Part shown: piece by piece, positions 9,750 through 18,091 of the stretch
Numbering within the stretch: position 1 is the first letter of the stretch
Layout of the letters: each line of letters opens with the position of its first letter
NCBI RefSeq assembly: GCF_028551275.1
Contig: NZ_CP117025.1
Span: forward strand, 434,001-498,000
DNA: 64,000 nucleotides
Direction: 5' to 3'
Origin: Sphingomonas hankookensis
Lineage (GTDB): Bacteria; Pseudomonadota; Alphaproteobacteria; Sphingomonadales; Sphingomonadaceae
Notes under the pieces: model-generated
What the model was told of the DNA's origin: nothing
Databases searched by the model: none
What the model saw: only the letters and a program-made list of their open reading frames with translations
Program-made: the position numbers and the translations under genes

Positions 9750-10517
9750 TCAGCCCCGCGTCGCGGTCAGGAAATAGTCGAGCGCGATATCGTCGGACAG
9801 GGTGAAGCCGCGCGCGGCGGAGAAGGACAGGCCGGCGGGCGGCGACACCGTCATCCCCGCCGCCTGCAGATGCGCGGTCAGTTCCGGCGGGGTGAGGAAC
9901 CGGTCCCAGTCGTGCGTGCCGCGCGGGATCATGCCCGTCCCCTCGGCGACTGTAATCATGGCGAGGCGCGACAGCGCGGTGCGGTTGGGCGTCGACACGA
10001 CCAGCAGCCCGCCCGGTGCGACCGCATCGGCCAGCCCGCGCACGAAGGCGGCGGGGTCGGCGACATGCTCGATCACCTCCAGCGAGGTGACGAGGTCGAA
10101 CTGCCGCCCGGCGATCGCTTCCACGCCACCCGCCAGATACTCGATCGACAGGCCGGTGAGCGCCGCATGGGCGGCGGCGGCCCCGATATTTTCGGGCGCG
10201 GCGTCGACGCCGGTCACCTGCCCGCCCAACCGGGCGAGCGGTTCGGCGAGGAGCCCGGCGCCGCAGCCGACATCGAGCACCGTCTTGCCGGCCAGCGGCG
10301 TGAAGCCGGCCGCATCGCCGTCCCAATGCGAATCGATCGCCGCGCGGAGGTACGCCAGCCGCACCGGGTTCAGCCGGTGGAGCATCGCCGAGCTGCCCTT
10401 CGGGTTCCACCAGTCGGCCGCCATCTCGCCGAAATGGGCGGCTTCGCGCGCGACGACGCTTGATTGCGTGGGCGCGGCTTTTTCGGACATAAAGATTGCG
10501 TTGCTTGCGTTCGTCAT
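9750..10517 (-). CDS. ubiG: Bifunctional ubiquinone O-methyltransferase UbiG
   Basis: UbiG carries out the two SAM-dependent O-methylations in ubiquinone synthesis. The 255-residue protein has the class I SAM motif VLDVGCGAGLLAEPLARLG, FAEMAADWW-like HFGEMAADWWNPKGSSAMLH near the N-terminus, VIEHVADPAAFV and the GTHDWDRFLTPPEL region characteristic of UbiG. The start may be the ATG at 10517 or, in line with homologues, the ATG at 10490 (MSEKAAP). It is divergent from lysC across 41 bp. Confidence 0.95.
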   Translation of the reverse strand: MTNASNAIFMSEKAAPTQSSVVAREAAHFGEMAADWWNPKGSSAMLHRLNPVRLAYLRAAIDSHWDGDAAGFTPLAGKTVLDVGCGAGLLAEPLARLGGQVTGVDAAPENIGAAAAHAALTGLSIEYLAGGVEAIAGRQFDLVTSLEVIEHVADPAAFVRGLADAVAPGGLLVVSTPNRTALSRLAMITVAEGTGMIPRGTHDWDRFLTPPELTAHLQAAGMTVSPPAGLSFSAARGFTLSDDIALDYFLTATRG

Positions 10518-10558
10518 GGCGCTCTCCTATCAGCCGCCGCCATTCCCCCCAAGGATGA

Positions 10559-11818
10559 ATGGCAAAACGCATGGCGCGGATCGTGATGAAGTTCGGTGGC
10601 ACCTCGATGGCGGGGATCGAACGTATTCGCAACGTCGCCCAGCGCGTGAAGCGCGAGGTGGAGGCCGGCAACCAGGTCGCAGTGGTCGTGTCGGCAATGG
10701 CGGGCGACACCGACCGGCTGGTCGGCTTCTGCCGCGAGGCATCGGCGCTGTACGACCCGCGCGAATATGACGCGGTGGTGTCGTCGGGCGAGCAGGTGAC
10801 CAGCGGGCTGCTGGCGATCGCACTCCAGGCGATCGGCGTGCCGGCGCGCTCGTGGCTCGGCTGGCAATTGCCGATCCGCACCAGCGACGCCCATGCGACC
10901 GCGCGGATCGAATCGATCGACACGGCCGCGCTCGACGAGTCGCTCGCCAAGGGCGAAGTGGCGGTGATCCCTGGATTCCAGGGCGTGACCGACGCCAACC
11001 GCATCACCACGCTGGGGCGCGGCGGGTCGGACACGTCGGCGGTGGCGATGGCGGCGGCGATGCAGGCCGATCGCTGCGACATCTACACCGATGTCGACGG
11101 CGTCTATACTACCGACCCGCGGATCGTGCCGCGTGCGCGCAAGCTGGCGCGGGTGACGTACGAGGAAATGCTCGAACTCGCCTCGGTCGGGGCGAAGGTG
11201 CTGCAGACCCGCTCGGTCGGGCTGGCAATGAAGGAAAAGGTCCGCGTGCGCGTGCTGTCGTCGTTCGACGATACCCGCGACGAGGACGGTTATCGTGGAA
11301 CGCTGATCGTCGGCGAAGAGGAAGTGACGGACATGGAACGGCAGCTCATCACCGGTATCGCCCACGACAAGAACGAGGCGAAGATCACGCTGGTCGCGGT
11401 GCCCGACCGCCCCGGCGCGGTGGCATCGATCTTCGCGCCGCTGGCCGGCACCGGCATCAACGTCGACATGATCGTGCAGAACATCGCCCATTCGACCGGG
11501 TCGACCGACGTGACCTTCACCGTGCCGTCGGCCGAACTGGCCCGCGCGCTCGACACGCTGGAAAAGGCGAAGGACGATATCGGCTTCCAGAAGGTGCTTC
11601 ACGACACCCGCGTCGCCAAGGTGTCGGTGGTCGGCGTGGGCATGCGCAGCCATGCCGGCGTCGCCTCGACGATGTTCACCGCGCTGGCCGACCGCGGCAT
11701 CAATATCCAGGCGATCACCACGTCGGAGATCAAGGTCAGCGTGCTGATCGAAGAGGATTATACCGAGCTCGCGGTGCGCGTGCTGCATACCGCCTACGGG
11801 CTGGACGCGGAGGGGTAA
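10559..11818 (+). CDS. lysC: Aspartate kinase
   Basis: This enzyme phosphorylates aspartate, the first step toward Lys, Thr, Met and diaminopimelate. The 419-residue monofunctional protein has the kinase core (VMKFGGTSMAGIERI, GRGGSDTSAVAMAAA, DVDGVYTTDPRIV) and two ACT domains from about residue 265 (TLVAVPDRPGAVASIF and VSVVGVGMRSHAGVASTMF), the site of feedback inhibition by lysine/threonine. The ATG at 10559 is preceded by AAGG; an ATG at 10571 matches the shorter homologues. Confidence 0.97.
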   Translation: MAKRMARIVMKFGGTSMAGIERIRNVAQRVKREVEAGNQVAVVVSAMAGDTDRLVGFCREASALYDPREYDAVVSSGEQVTSGLLAIALQAIGVPARSWLGWQLPIRTSDAHATARIESIDTAALDESLAKGEVAVIPGFQGVTDANRITTLGRGGSDTSAVAMAAAMQADRCDIYTDVDGVYTTDPRIVPRARKLARVTYEEMLELASVGAKVLQTRSVGLAMKEKVRVRVLSSFDDTRDEDGYRGTLIVGEEEVTDMERQLITGIAHDKNEAKITLVAVPDRPGAVASIFAPLAGTGINVDMIVQNIAHSTGSTDVTFTVPSAELARALDTLEKAKDDIGFQKVLHDTRVAKVSVVGVGMRSHAGVASTMFTALADRGINIQAITTSEIKVSVLIEEDYTELAVRVLHTAYGLDAEG

Positions 11819-11844
11819 GCTCCGAGCGGGACGTTGCAAACCCG

Positions 11845-11954
11845 GTCCGTTCGTCCTGAGTAGCCATTGAGCGCAGTCGAAAGGGCGTATCGAAGGACAT
11901 GTGCTTCGATACGGGTCTTCGACAAGCTCAGTCCCTACTCAGCACGAACGGTTT
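11845..11954. repeat. Long palindromic intergenic repeat (GTTCGTCCTGAGTAG type)
   Basis: The element has nested inverted arms: CCGTTCGTCCTGAGTAG pairs, with mismatch, to CTACTCAGCACGAACGG; AGTCGAA pairs with TTCGAC; and GTATCGAAG/CTTCGATAC surround a short loop. It could fold into a cruciform or an RNA hairpin. It lies between the 3' ends of lysC and yjbQ. Confidence 0.8.
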
Positions 11955-11976
11955 GGTCCCAAACACCAGAACGTCA

Positions 11977-12396
11977 TTATTCTCCGATCAGGTGGACAGC
12001 GATCCTTCGCCGGTGCGCCGCGCGGCGGTGTTCGAACAGGTAGATGCCCTGCCACGTGCCGAGCACCGGGCGGTGGCCGATCACCGGAATCGACAGCGAT
12101 ACGTCGGTCAGCGCGGTGCGCAGATGGGCGGGCATGTCGTCCGGCCCCTCCTCGTCATGGGCGTAGCGGTCGCTTTCGGGCGCGATGTGGCGGAAATAGC
12201 GTTCGAGGTCGTCGCGCGCCGCCTCGCTGGCGTTTTCCTGTACCAGCAGCGAGGCGGAGGTGTGGCGGCAGAACAGGGTCAGCAGCCCGCTGGCGATGCC
12301 GGTCGAATCGACCCAGTGCCGCACCTGTCCCGTGATCAGCACCAGCCCCTGTCCGTTGGTGGTGACCACCAGCTCGCCATGTTCCTGTCGCATCAT
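11977..12396 (-). CDS. yjbQ: YjbQ family protein (secondary thiamine-phosphate synthase fold)
   Basis: The 139-residue protein matches the UPF0047/YjbQ family: TGQVRHWVDSTGIASGLLTLF, HTSASLLVQENA, the metal-ligand-like RYFRHIAPESDRYAHDEEGP and GTWQGIYLFEHR near the C-terminus. E. coli YjbQ has weak thiamine-phosphate-synthase activity; the real role is unclear. The start is one of the tandem ATGs at 12396 and 12393. It is divergent from the flavoprotein gene at 12441. Confidence 0.92.
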   Translation of the reverse strand: MMRQEHGELVVTTNGQGLVLITGQVRHWVDSTGIASGLLTLFCRHTSASLLVQENASEAARDDLERYFRHIAPESDRYAHDEEGPDDMPAHLRTALTDVSLSIPVIGHRPVLGTWQGIYLFEHRRAAHRRRIAVHLIGE

Positions 12397-12440
12397 CGTC
12401 CCTGCTTGCCCGAAGCGGTCGCCCCGCGCTAGGCGGAGGG

Positions 12441-13469
12441 ATGACCAACGCATCGATCGGCGCCGAGCGCCTGGAGCGCCGCATGGCGCGCGGCTGTGAC
12501 TTCCTGGGCTCCGAAACCGCGATCCTGTGCGGCGCGATGTCGTGGGTGAGCGAGCGCAACCTCGTCGCCGCGATTTCCAATGCCGGCGGGTTCGGCGTCA
12601 TCGCGTGCGGGGCGATGACCCCCGAGCTGCTCGATGCCGAGATCGCGGGGACCAAGGCGCTGACGAGCAAGCCGTTCGGCGTGAACCTGATCACCATGCA
12701 CCCGGCGCTGTTCGACCTGATCGAGGTGTGCGCGCGCCACCGCGTCACCCATGTCGTGCTGGCCGGCGGGCTGCCGCCCAAGGGGTCGCTGGAGGCGATC
12801 AAGGCGACCGGTGCCAAGGTCATCGCCTTTGCGCCTGCCCTTGCGCTGGCCAAGAAGCTGATCCGGTCGGGCGCCGACGCGCTGGTGATCGAGGGGATGG
12901 AGGCCGGCGGGCATATCGGCCCGGTTTCCACCAGCGTGCTGGCGCAGGAAATGCTGCCCGAGGTCGCGGACCAGGTGCCGGTGTTCGTCGCCGGCGGGAT
13001 CGGCCGGGGCGAGGCGATCGCCGGTTATCTCGACATGGGCGCGGCGGGGGTGCAGCTCGGCACGCGCTTCGTCTGCGCGACCGAATCGATCGCGCACCCG
13101 GCGTTCAAGAAGGCGTTTTTGCGGGCGTCGGCGCGTGATGCGGTCGCCAGTGTCCAGATCGACCCGCGCCTGCCGGTGATTCCGGTGCGTGCGCTGAAGA
13201 ATGCCGGGGGCGAGCTGTTCACCGCCAAGCAGCGCGAAGTGGCGCAGATGCTGGACGAAGGCGGCGTGGCGATGGCCGAGGCGCAGTTGCAGATCGAACA
13301 TTATTGGGCGGGCGCGCTGCGCCGGGCGGTGATCGACGGCGATGTCGAACATGGCAGCCTGATGGCCGGGCAGTCGGTCGGCATGGTGACGAAGGAGGAA
13401 CCGGCGGCCGAGATCATCGCGACGCTGATGGCCGAGGCGGCGCAGGCGCTGGAGAAGCGGGCGGCCTGA
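12441..13469 (+). CDS. Nitronate monooxygenase / FabK-like flavoprotein
   Basis: The protein is an FMN-dependent TIM-barrel enzyme of the nitronate monooxygenase family, which also contains the enoyl-ACP reductase FabK. Key features are AISNAGGFGVIACGAMTPE, THVVLAGGLPP, the flavin-phosphate-binding EGMEAGGHIG and VFVAGGIGRGEAIA with MGAAGVQLGTRF. The 342 residues fit the family. Whether it acts on nitronates or on an acyl chain cannot be told from sequence alone. Confidence 0.88.
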   Translation: MTNASIGAERLERRMARGCDFLGSETAILCGAMSWVSERNLVAAISNAGGFGVIACGAMTPELLDAEIAGTKALTSKPFGVNLITMHPALFDLIEVCARHRVTHVVLAGGLPPKGSLEAIKATGAKVIAFAPALALAKKLIRSGADALVIEGMEAGGHIGPVSTSVLAQEMLPEVADQVPVFVAGGIGRGEAIAGYLDMGAAGVQLGTRFVCATESIAHPAFKKAFLRASARDAVASVQIDPRLPVIPVRALKNAGGELFTAKQREVAQMLDEGGVAMAEAQLQIEHYWAGALRRAVIDGDVEHGSLMAGQSVGMVTKEEPAAEIIATLMAEAAQALEKRAA

Positions 13470-13474
13470 GGGTC

Positions 13475-13620
13475 AAAGTTCACTAAGTTCACACTAGCCA
13501 CGGTTTTGCGCGTGGCGTTTGCGGGTGCCGCGACGGGCGGGCTCAGCCCAAAGTTCACCAAGTTCACACTCGCGGCGAGTTTGCGCGCGCCGTGGCGTTT
13601 GCCGTGGTGGCGGGCGGGTG
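13475..13620. repeat. Tandem-like direct repeat, about 76 bp period
   Basis: The two units start AAAGTTCACTAAGTTCACACT-like and AAAGTTCACCAAGTTCACACT-like sequences at 13475 and 13551. Both then contain a GTTTGCGCG and a GTGGCGTTTGC block. The second unit's spacing shows small changes, so the copies are imperfect. Confidence 0.75.
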
Positions 13621-13728
13621 GCGGTCACGATGGGAAAGAGCGTGACGGCAGCGTGGCAGGGTGTGGGCGTGTAGGAAAGCCGGCATTGGCGTGACGTCGA
13701 TCTCGTGCGGCGTCTGCTGCGTGCTGTT

Positions 13729-13760
13729 ACCGGGAGACCCCAGCCTGCGCTGGGATGACG
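13729..13760. repeat. Half copy of the ctcccgg/gggagacccc REP-like element
   Basis: The stretch carries the right-hand half of the element at 9649-9731, with CGGGAGACCCCAGCCTGCGC then TGGGATGACG. The left arm is missing. Confidence 0.75.
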
Positions 13761-13828
13761 TTCGTGGTGGGCGGATTTTCGTCGCCCCCCGCCCCTTCAC
13801 CCCGGATTTCTACTGCCGCCGTAGAAGA

Positions 13829-13860
13829 AGCGGGACCCCGGGTCAGGCCCGGGGTGACGG
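13829..13860. repeat. Half copy of the gcgggaccccggg element
   Basis: The sequence GCGGGACCCCGGGTCAGG followed by CCCGGGGTGACGG matches the right half of the element at 22144-22233, including the preceding GTAGAAGAA motif. Confidence 0.75.
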
Positions 13861-13914
13861 GTGGGGCTGGCTATTGTGCCAGTCGACCGGCGCGGCGTTG
13901 GGGTGACGCGCGCT

Positions 13915-14307
13915 TCAAGCCGGCCCATCCTCGCGCAACCAGGCCAGCGCCGCTTCGCGCGAATCGAACATCCGCAGGTGCGGCAGCGCACGTTTCGCCT
14001 GCATCGACAGCAGCGCGCTGCTGCGGACCAGCGCGATCTTGCGCGAGGTGGTGCGCGACCGGTCGGCGATCTCGCCCAGCGCGGCGAGGACTTGGGGCGA
14101 CTGGACGGCGAAGCCGGTAATGTCGAACAGCGCGACCTGCTCGCCCGGACGGACGCCCAGCGCCGGCAGGCGCGTCACCGCATCGCGGATCCCTGCGCCG
14201 AAGCGCTGGACGGTGTCGAGGTCCCAATGGCCGAACAGCGCGAAGTCGAGCATCCACGGCGCGGAGGTGATGGCTCCGCGAAAGGCGGGATCGTCGGCGA
14301 TACGCAT
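13915..14307 (-). CDS. SpoIIAA/STAS-like small protein
   Basis: The protein of 130 residues starts MRIADDPAFRGAITSAPWML and has an alternating beta/alpha pattern with VALFDITGFAVQSPQVLAAL and RKIALVRSSALLSMQAKRAL, ending with a DSREAALAWLRED helix. This is like the SpoIIAA/SEC14-type STAS-fold proteins widespread in sphingomonads. No catalytic residues are visible, and no function is proposed. A start 15 bp upstream at 14322 (MHRTP) is an alternative. Confidence 0.75.
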   Translation of the reverse strand: MRIADDPAFRGAITSAPWMLDFALFGHWDLDTVQRFGAGIRDAVTRLPALGVRPGEQVALFDITGFAVQSPQVLAALGEIADRSRTTSRKIALVRSSALLSMQAKRALPHLRMFDSREAALAWLREDGPA

Positions 14308-14402
14308 GGGAGTCCTGTGCATGGCGGCGCCCGTCGTGTGGCACGGGCCGCAATGTCACAGCATATTGTTTATAAAGCGTTTCTTAAAGAATCGTATCCG
14401 TT

Positions 14403-15416
14403 TCAGTAGGCCCGGCGGATGGCGAATTCGACCGCTTCGATCATCGCATCCTTCGCCGGACCATTGGGAAAGCGGCCGATGGCGTCGATCGCCCGCTGCC
14501 CATAATGCCGCGCCCGCGCGAGGGTGTCGTCGACCGCGCGGGTCGAACGGATCAGGGTGATGGCATGCGCCAGATCGGCGTCAGACGCCCGCTTGCCCGA
14601 CACCGCGTCGCGCCAGAAGGCACGCGATTCCTCGTCGCCGCGGGCATAGGCGAGGATGACGGGCAGCGTCATCTTGCCTTCGCGGAAATCGTCACCGGCG
14701 TCCTTGCCCATGGTGTCGGCGTCGGAGACGTAATCGATCGCATCGTCGACCAGCTGGAACGCGATGCCAAGGTTGCGGCCATAGGCGTCCAAGGCGGCCT
14801 CGTCGGCGTCGGAGCGGTCGGCGACGATCGCGGCGATGCGGCAGGCGGCGGCGAACAGCGCCGCGGTCTTGGCCCCGATGATGTCGAGATAGCGATCCTC
14901 GGGCGTGTCGATGCGGCGGATGGCGGTCAACTGGTTGACCTCCCCTTCCGCGATCACGGCGGAGGCGCCCGACAGGACGCGCAGCGCCTTCAGGCTTTCC
15001 GCCTCGACCATCAGTTCGAAGCTCTTGGAAAACAGGAAGTCGCCGACCAGCACGCTGGCGGGATTGCCCCAGATGATGTTGGCGGTGCGCTTGCCCCGGC
15101 GCAGGTCGGACCCGTCGACCACATCATCGTGCAGCAGCGTCGCGGTATGGATGAATTCGACCGCCGCCGAGAGCAGGTGGTGGCGCGTGCCACCATAGCC
15201 AATCAGCTTGGCACAGGCGAGCGTCAGCATCGGCCGCATCCGCTTGCCCCCGCCGGCGATCAGGTGACCGGCCAGTTCGGGGATCAGCGGGATTTTCGAC
15301 TGCATGCGATCAAGGATCACCGCGTTGACGCGGTTCATGTCGTCGGCGACCAACGCCATCAGCGGATCGAGGGAGGGGTCGGTCCGCTTGTCGAGGCGGT
15401 GCAGGGTAGCCGTCAT
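14403..15416 (-). CDS. ispB: Polyprenyl diphosphate synthase (ubiquinone side chain)
   Basis: This all-trans prenyltransferase extends FPP with IPP to make the ubiquinone side chain. The 337-residue protein has both Asp-rich motifs, LLHDDVVDGSDLRRGK and QLVDDAIDYVSD, plus GGGKRMRPML and GEVNQLTAIRR. The chain length cannot be read reliably, but octaprenyl to decaprenyl is usual in alphaproteobacteria. It is divergent from chorismate mutase, and the ATG at 15416 (MTATLHRLDKRTD) is chosen; the frame extends upstream without similarity. Confidence 0.94.
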   Translation of the reverse strand: MTATLHRLDKRTDPSLDPLMALVADDMNRVNAVILDRMQSKIPLIPELAGHLIAGGGKRMRPMLTLACAKLIGYGGTRHHLLSAAVEFIHTATLLHDDVVDGSDLRRGKRTANIIWGNPASVLVGDFLFSKSFELMVEAESLKALRVLSGASAVIAEGEVNQLTAIRRIDTPEDRYLDIIGAKTAALFAAACRIAAIVADRSDADEAALDAYGRNLGIAFQLVDDAIDYVSDADTMGKDAGDDFREGKMTLPVILAYARGDEESRAFWRDAVSGKRASDADLAHAITLIRSTRAVDDTLARARHYGQRAIDAIGRFPNGPAKDAMIEAVEFAIRRAY

Positions 15417-15521
15417 GTCCCAGCGATGTGGCGGTTCACGCTCTCGAACGCAAGGGAAAGGCGGGGTTGCGCCGCCCGTCCCGTCGCGCGAAAGGGGCGG
15501 CACGAACCGGAAGAGGACGCC

Positions 15522-15812
15522 ATGGCCGACGCGACGCTGCAACGATTCCGCCAGAGCATCGACAATATCGATGCCGCGCTGGTGTTCCTGCTGGCCGAAC
15601 GGTTCAAGGTGACGCAGGCGGTCGGCGAGTACAAGGCCGAGAACGGCCTGCCCCCGGCCGATCCCGGGCGCGAGGAAGCGCAGATCGCACGGTTGCGGTC
15701 GCTGGCGCGCGATGCCGATCTCGACCCCGAATTTTCCGAGAAATTCCTGCGCTTCATCATCGACGAGGTGATTCGGCATCACCGATCGCTGCAGGACGGG
15801 GACGCGGCGTGA
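15522..15812 (+). CDS. Chorismate mutase, AroQ type
   Basis: Chorismate mutase converts chorismate to prephenate for Phe and Tyr. The 96-residue all-helical protein has the AroQ pattern RQSIDNIDAALVFLLAERFKVT followed by VGEYKAENGLPPADPGREE and FIIDEVIRHHRSL. It is monofunctional. The start ATG at 15522 follows an AAGAGGA ribosome-binding site. Its TGA overlaps the GTG of the GH130 gene. Confidence 0.93.
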   Translation: MADATLQRFRQSIDNIDAALVFLLAERFKVTQAVGEYKAENGLPPADPGREEAQIARLRSLARDADLDPEFSEKFLRFIIDEVIRHHRSLQDGDAA

Positions 15813-16918
15813 GCGACGACCGGATCGTTTTTGCGCCGGACGATGTCGATCTCACCCGTTCGCCGCTGCGGCGCGACCTGTCCGAGCCGACCTATGTGCT
15901 GGGTGCGTTCAACCCGGCGCTGACGCGGTTGCCCAGCGGCAATCTGCTGCTGCTGGTGCGGGTGGCGGAGGCGTTGCGCGAACCGGTGCGCCATGGCTGC
16001 GTGCGATCGATCCGCTGGACGGGCGGGCGCTATGTGCTCGACGCGTTTCCGGCCGATGCGGCGGATGTCAGCGATCCGCGGTTCTTTTCCTTGAAGGGCG
16101 GGGCCTATCCGTTCCTCGGGCTCACCTCGCTGTCATGGCTGTTGCCGGTCGAGCTGTCGGCGGACGGGCAGCGGGTGGTGGCGGTCCATTACGACCGCGC
16201 GGTCGAGCCGTCGGCGGACTATGCCCAGTACGGCGTCGAGGACCCGCGCATCGTGGCGATCGACGGCACGTACTGGATGACGGTGTGCGGCGTGTCGGGC
16301 GGGCGGCTGTGTACGGTGATGTACCGGTCGGACGACGGCTTTGCCTGGCGGTCGCAGGGGATCGTGCTCGACCATGGCAACAAGGACATGGTGCCGTTCG
16401 AGGGGCGGGTCGGCGACCGGTTCGTGTCGCTCACCCGGCCGCTGTCGGATGCGTGGTTCGTCGCAGCGCCCGATGGCGCGGAAGGGAGCGGACCGAGCAT
16501 CAACCTCGCGACCTCCCCCGACATGCTGCACTGGCGGCCTTTGGCGGAACCGGCTTTGCGGCCGTTGAAGGGCGCGGCGGCGTATAAGCTGGGCGGCGGG
16601 ACCCCGCCGGTGCGGACGAAGCGCGGGTGGATGATGCTGTATCACGGCGTCGAGAAACAGGGCGCGGTCGGGGTGTATCGGACGTACCGGGCGTTGATCG
16701 ATGCCGAGGCTCGCGAGGTGCGGGAGCGGGACGAGACGCGGCCGGTGCTGGAGGCGGCGTCCGCGTTGATCGCGCCGATCGCGCATCAGGCGTATCTGCC
16801 GCAGCCGGTGGTGTTCACGACGGGAATCGTGGCGGATGGCGAGGACTGGATCGTGGCGTCGGGCGAGGCGGATCTGGCGTGTCGGTTGACGCGGGTGGCT
16901 GGCGCGCGGTTGGACTGA
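15809..16918 (+). CDS. GH130-type glycoside hydrolase/phosphorylase
   Basis: The 369-residue protein resembles glycoside hydrolase family 130, five-bladed beta-propeller phosphorylases and hydrolases acting on beta-mannosides. Supporting segments are FNPALTRLPSGNLLLLVRV, DYAQYGVEDPRI, GNKDMVPFEG, KLGGGTPPVRTKRGWMMLYHGV and the C-terminal YLPQPVVFTTGIV. No signal peptide is seen, so it is probably cytoplasmic. The GTG start at 15809 overlaps the chorismate mutase stop (GTGA), so the two are coupled although no shared pathway is obvious. Substrate is unknown. Confidence 0.85.
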   Translation: MSDDRIVFAPDDVDLTRSPLRRDLSEPTYVLGAFNPALTRLPSGNLLLLVRVAEALREPVRHGCVRSIRWTGGRYVLDAFPADAADVSDPRFFSLKGGAYPFLGLTSLSWLLPVELSADGQRVVAVHYDRAVEPSADYAQYGVEDPRIVAIDGTYWMTVCGVSGGRLCTVMYRSDDGFAWRSQGIVLDHGNKDMVPFEGRVGDRFVSLTRPLSDAWFVAAPDGAEGSGPSINLATSPDMLHWRPLAEPALRPLKGAAAYKLGGGTPPVRTKRGWMMLYHGVEKQGAVGVYRTYRALIDAEAREVRERDETRPVLEAASALIAPIAHQAYLPQPVVFTTGIVADGEDWIVASGEADLACRLTRVAGARLD

Positions 16919-16952
16919 GCGCCCTGCCCCTGCCCCTTCCCCGTTATCCCCA

Positions 16953-17077
16953 CCCCGTTTGCTTCGAGCGCAGGTTCGAGCCTGTCGAGAACCGAAGTCG
17001 AGAAGGGGCTGCCCCAAACGAGCAAGTTCTCGACGGACGCTTCTCGACAAGCTCGAAGCTGCTCGAACCGAACGGGG
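16953..17077. repeat. 125 bp dispersed palindromic repeat, copy 1
   Basis: The element starts CCCCGTTTGCTTCGAGC and ends GCTCGAACCGAACGGGG, with inner arms GGTTCGAGCCTGTCGAGAAC and TTCTCGACAAGCTCGAAGC. It sits between convergent genes. A second copy, mostly identical, is at 22301-22425. Confidence 0.88.
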
Positions 17078-17102
17078 TGGGATGAAGGGGTGGTGTGTGA
17101 GG

Positions 17103-17876
17103 TCAGATCCCCAACCACACCCGCAGCGGATTGGCCGGGTCGGCCACCAGCTTCACCGTCAGCGCCAGCGACACCACCACCAGCAGCGGGCGGATCGCCC
17201 TGCCCCCGAACCGGATCGCCAGCGCCGCGCCGAGTTGTCCGCCGGCCACGCTCGCCACCGCCATCGACAGCCCCAGTACCCACCACACATGGCCGCCCGC
17301 GACCAGTACGATGACGCCGGCGAGATTGCTGGCGAGGTTCAGCAGCTTGGTATGCCCGACCGCCCGCGTCGCGCCCATGCCGGCGGCAGTGACGAGCAGC
17401 AGGGTGAAGAAGGAGCCGGTGCCGGGACCGAAGAACCCGTCATAGGTGCCGATCGCCGCCACCGCGAGCAGCAGCCCGGCGGGCGCGAGGCGGGTGTGGG
17501 TGTCGACGTCCGACAGGCGCGGGCCGAACAGGAAATACAGCGCCATCGCGACCAGCAGCACCGGCAGCAGCCCGGCAAGGAACTGCGGGTCGATCGCCTG
17601 CACCAGCGCCGCGCCGACCGCCGCGCCACCGAACGAGGCGAGCGCCAACCGCCACGAGCGGCGCAGGTCGATATGCCCCTTGCGCCAGAAGGCGAAGGTC
17701 GCGCCGGCGGTGCCGAACGCGCTTTGCAGCTTGTTGGTGCCGAGCGCCATGACCGGCGGCACGCCGGCGGCGAGCAGCGCGGGGATGGTGATGAGCCCGC
17801 CCCCGCCCGCCATCGCGTCGATGGTGCCGGCGCAGAAGGCGACCAGCATGAGCAGGGCGATGAGGTCGATGTCCAT
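17103..17876 (-). CDS. TSUP family membrane permease (TauE/SafE type)
   Basis: The 257-residue protein is hydrophobic with about eight membrane segments and the family's two-half arrangement: FCAGTIDAMAGGGGLITIPALL at the start of the first half and GTYDGFFGPGTGSFFTLLLV of the second. TSUP proteins transport anions such as sulfite, sulfonates or related compounds; the substrate here is unknown. The ATG at 17876 is followed by MDIDLIALLMLVA. A repeat lies upstream. Confidence 0.9.
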   Translation of the reverse strand: MDIDLIALLMLVAFCAGTIDAMAGGGGLITIPALLAAGVPPVMALGTNKLQSAFGTAGATFAFWRKGHIDLRRSWRLALASFGGAAVGAALVQAIDPQFLAGLLPVLLVAMALYFLFGPRLSDVDTHTRLAPAGLLLAVAAIGTYDGFFGPGTGSFFTLLLVTAAGMGATRAVGHTKLLNLASNLAGVIVLVAGGHVWWVLGLSMAVASVAGGQLGAALAIRFGGRAIRPLLVVVSLALTVKLVADPANPLRVWLGI

Positions 17877-17935
17877 GGGGTGCGCGTAGCGGGGAAGGCG
17901 GCTGCGGGGAACCTCCCGGCTAGCCCTTATCCTTT

Positions 17936-18031
17936 CGTCACTCCCGCGAAGGCGGGAGTCCATAGACGCTGCCGCCGCGGCTCCATCGCCGACCTCGGCG
18001 TGTATGGATTCCCGCCTGCGCGGGAATGACG
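17936..18031. repeat. REP-like repeat, CTCCCGCGAAGGCGGGAG type
   Basis: The left arm CGTCACTCCCGCGAAGGCGG and right arm TTCCCGCCTGCGCGGGAATG flank a core of about 55 bp. A second copy of the same class is at 52043-52138, including the shared TGTATGGA motif next to the right arm. Confidence 0.85.
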
Positions 18032-18091
18032 ATGATGGGAAGGCCCGCCCGGTCGACAAGGCGACATACCCGGTCAGAGAATGGGATCAGT

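Larger units (their letters stand above)
13470..13914. other. Gene-free interval holding direct and palindromic repeats
   Basis: No convincing gene is seen in this 445 bp interval. It holds a direct repeat of about 76 bp period (AAAGTTCAC.AAGTTCACACT at 13475 and 13551, each followed by GTTTGCGCG and a GTGGCGTTTGC segment), a half copy of the ccgggagacccc element at 13729-13760, and a half copy of the gcgggaccccggg element at 13829-13860. It separates the convergent flavoprotein and SpoIIAA-like genes and looks like a repeat dump. Confidence 0.8.

Noticed and set aside
13475-13500. LexA box (GTTC-N7-GTTC)
   Set aside because: The two GTTC motifs are five bases apart, not seven, and no SOS gene is next to them.
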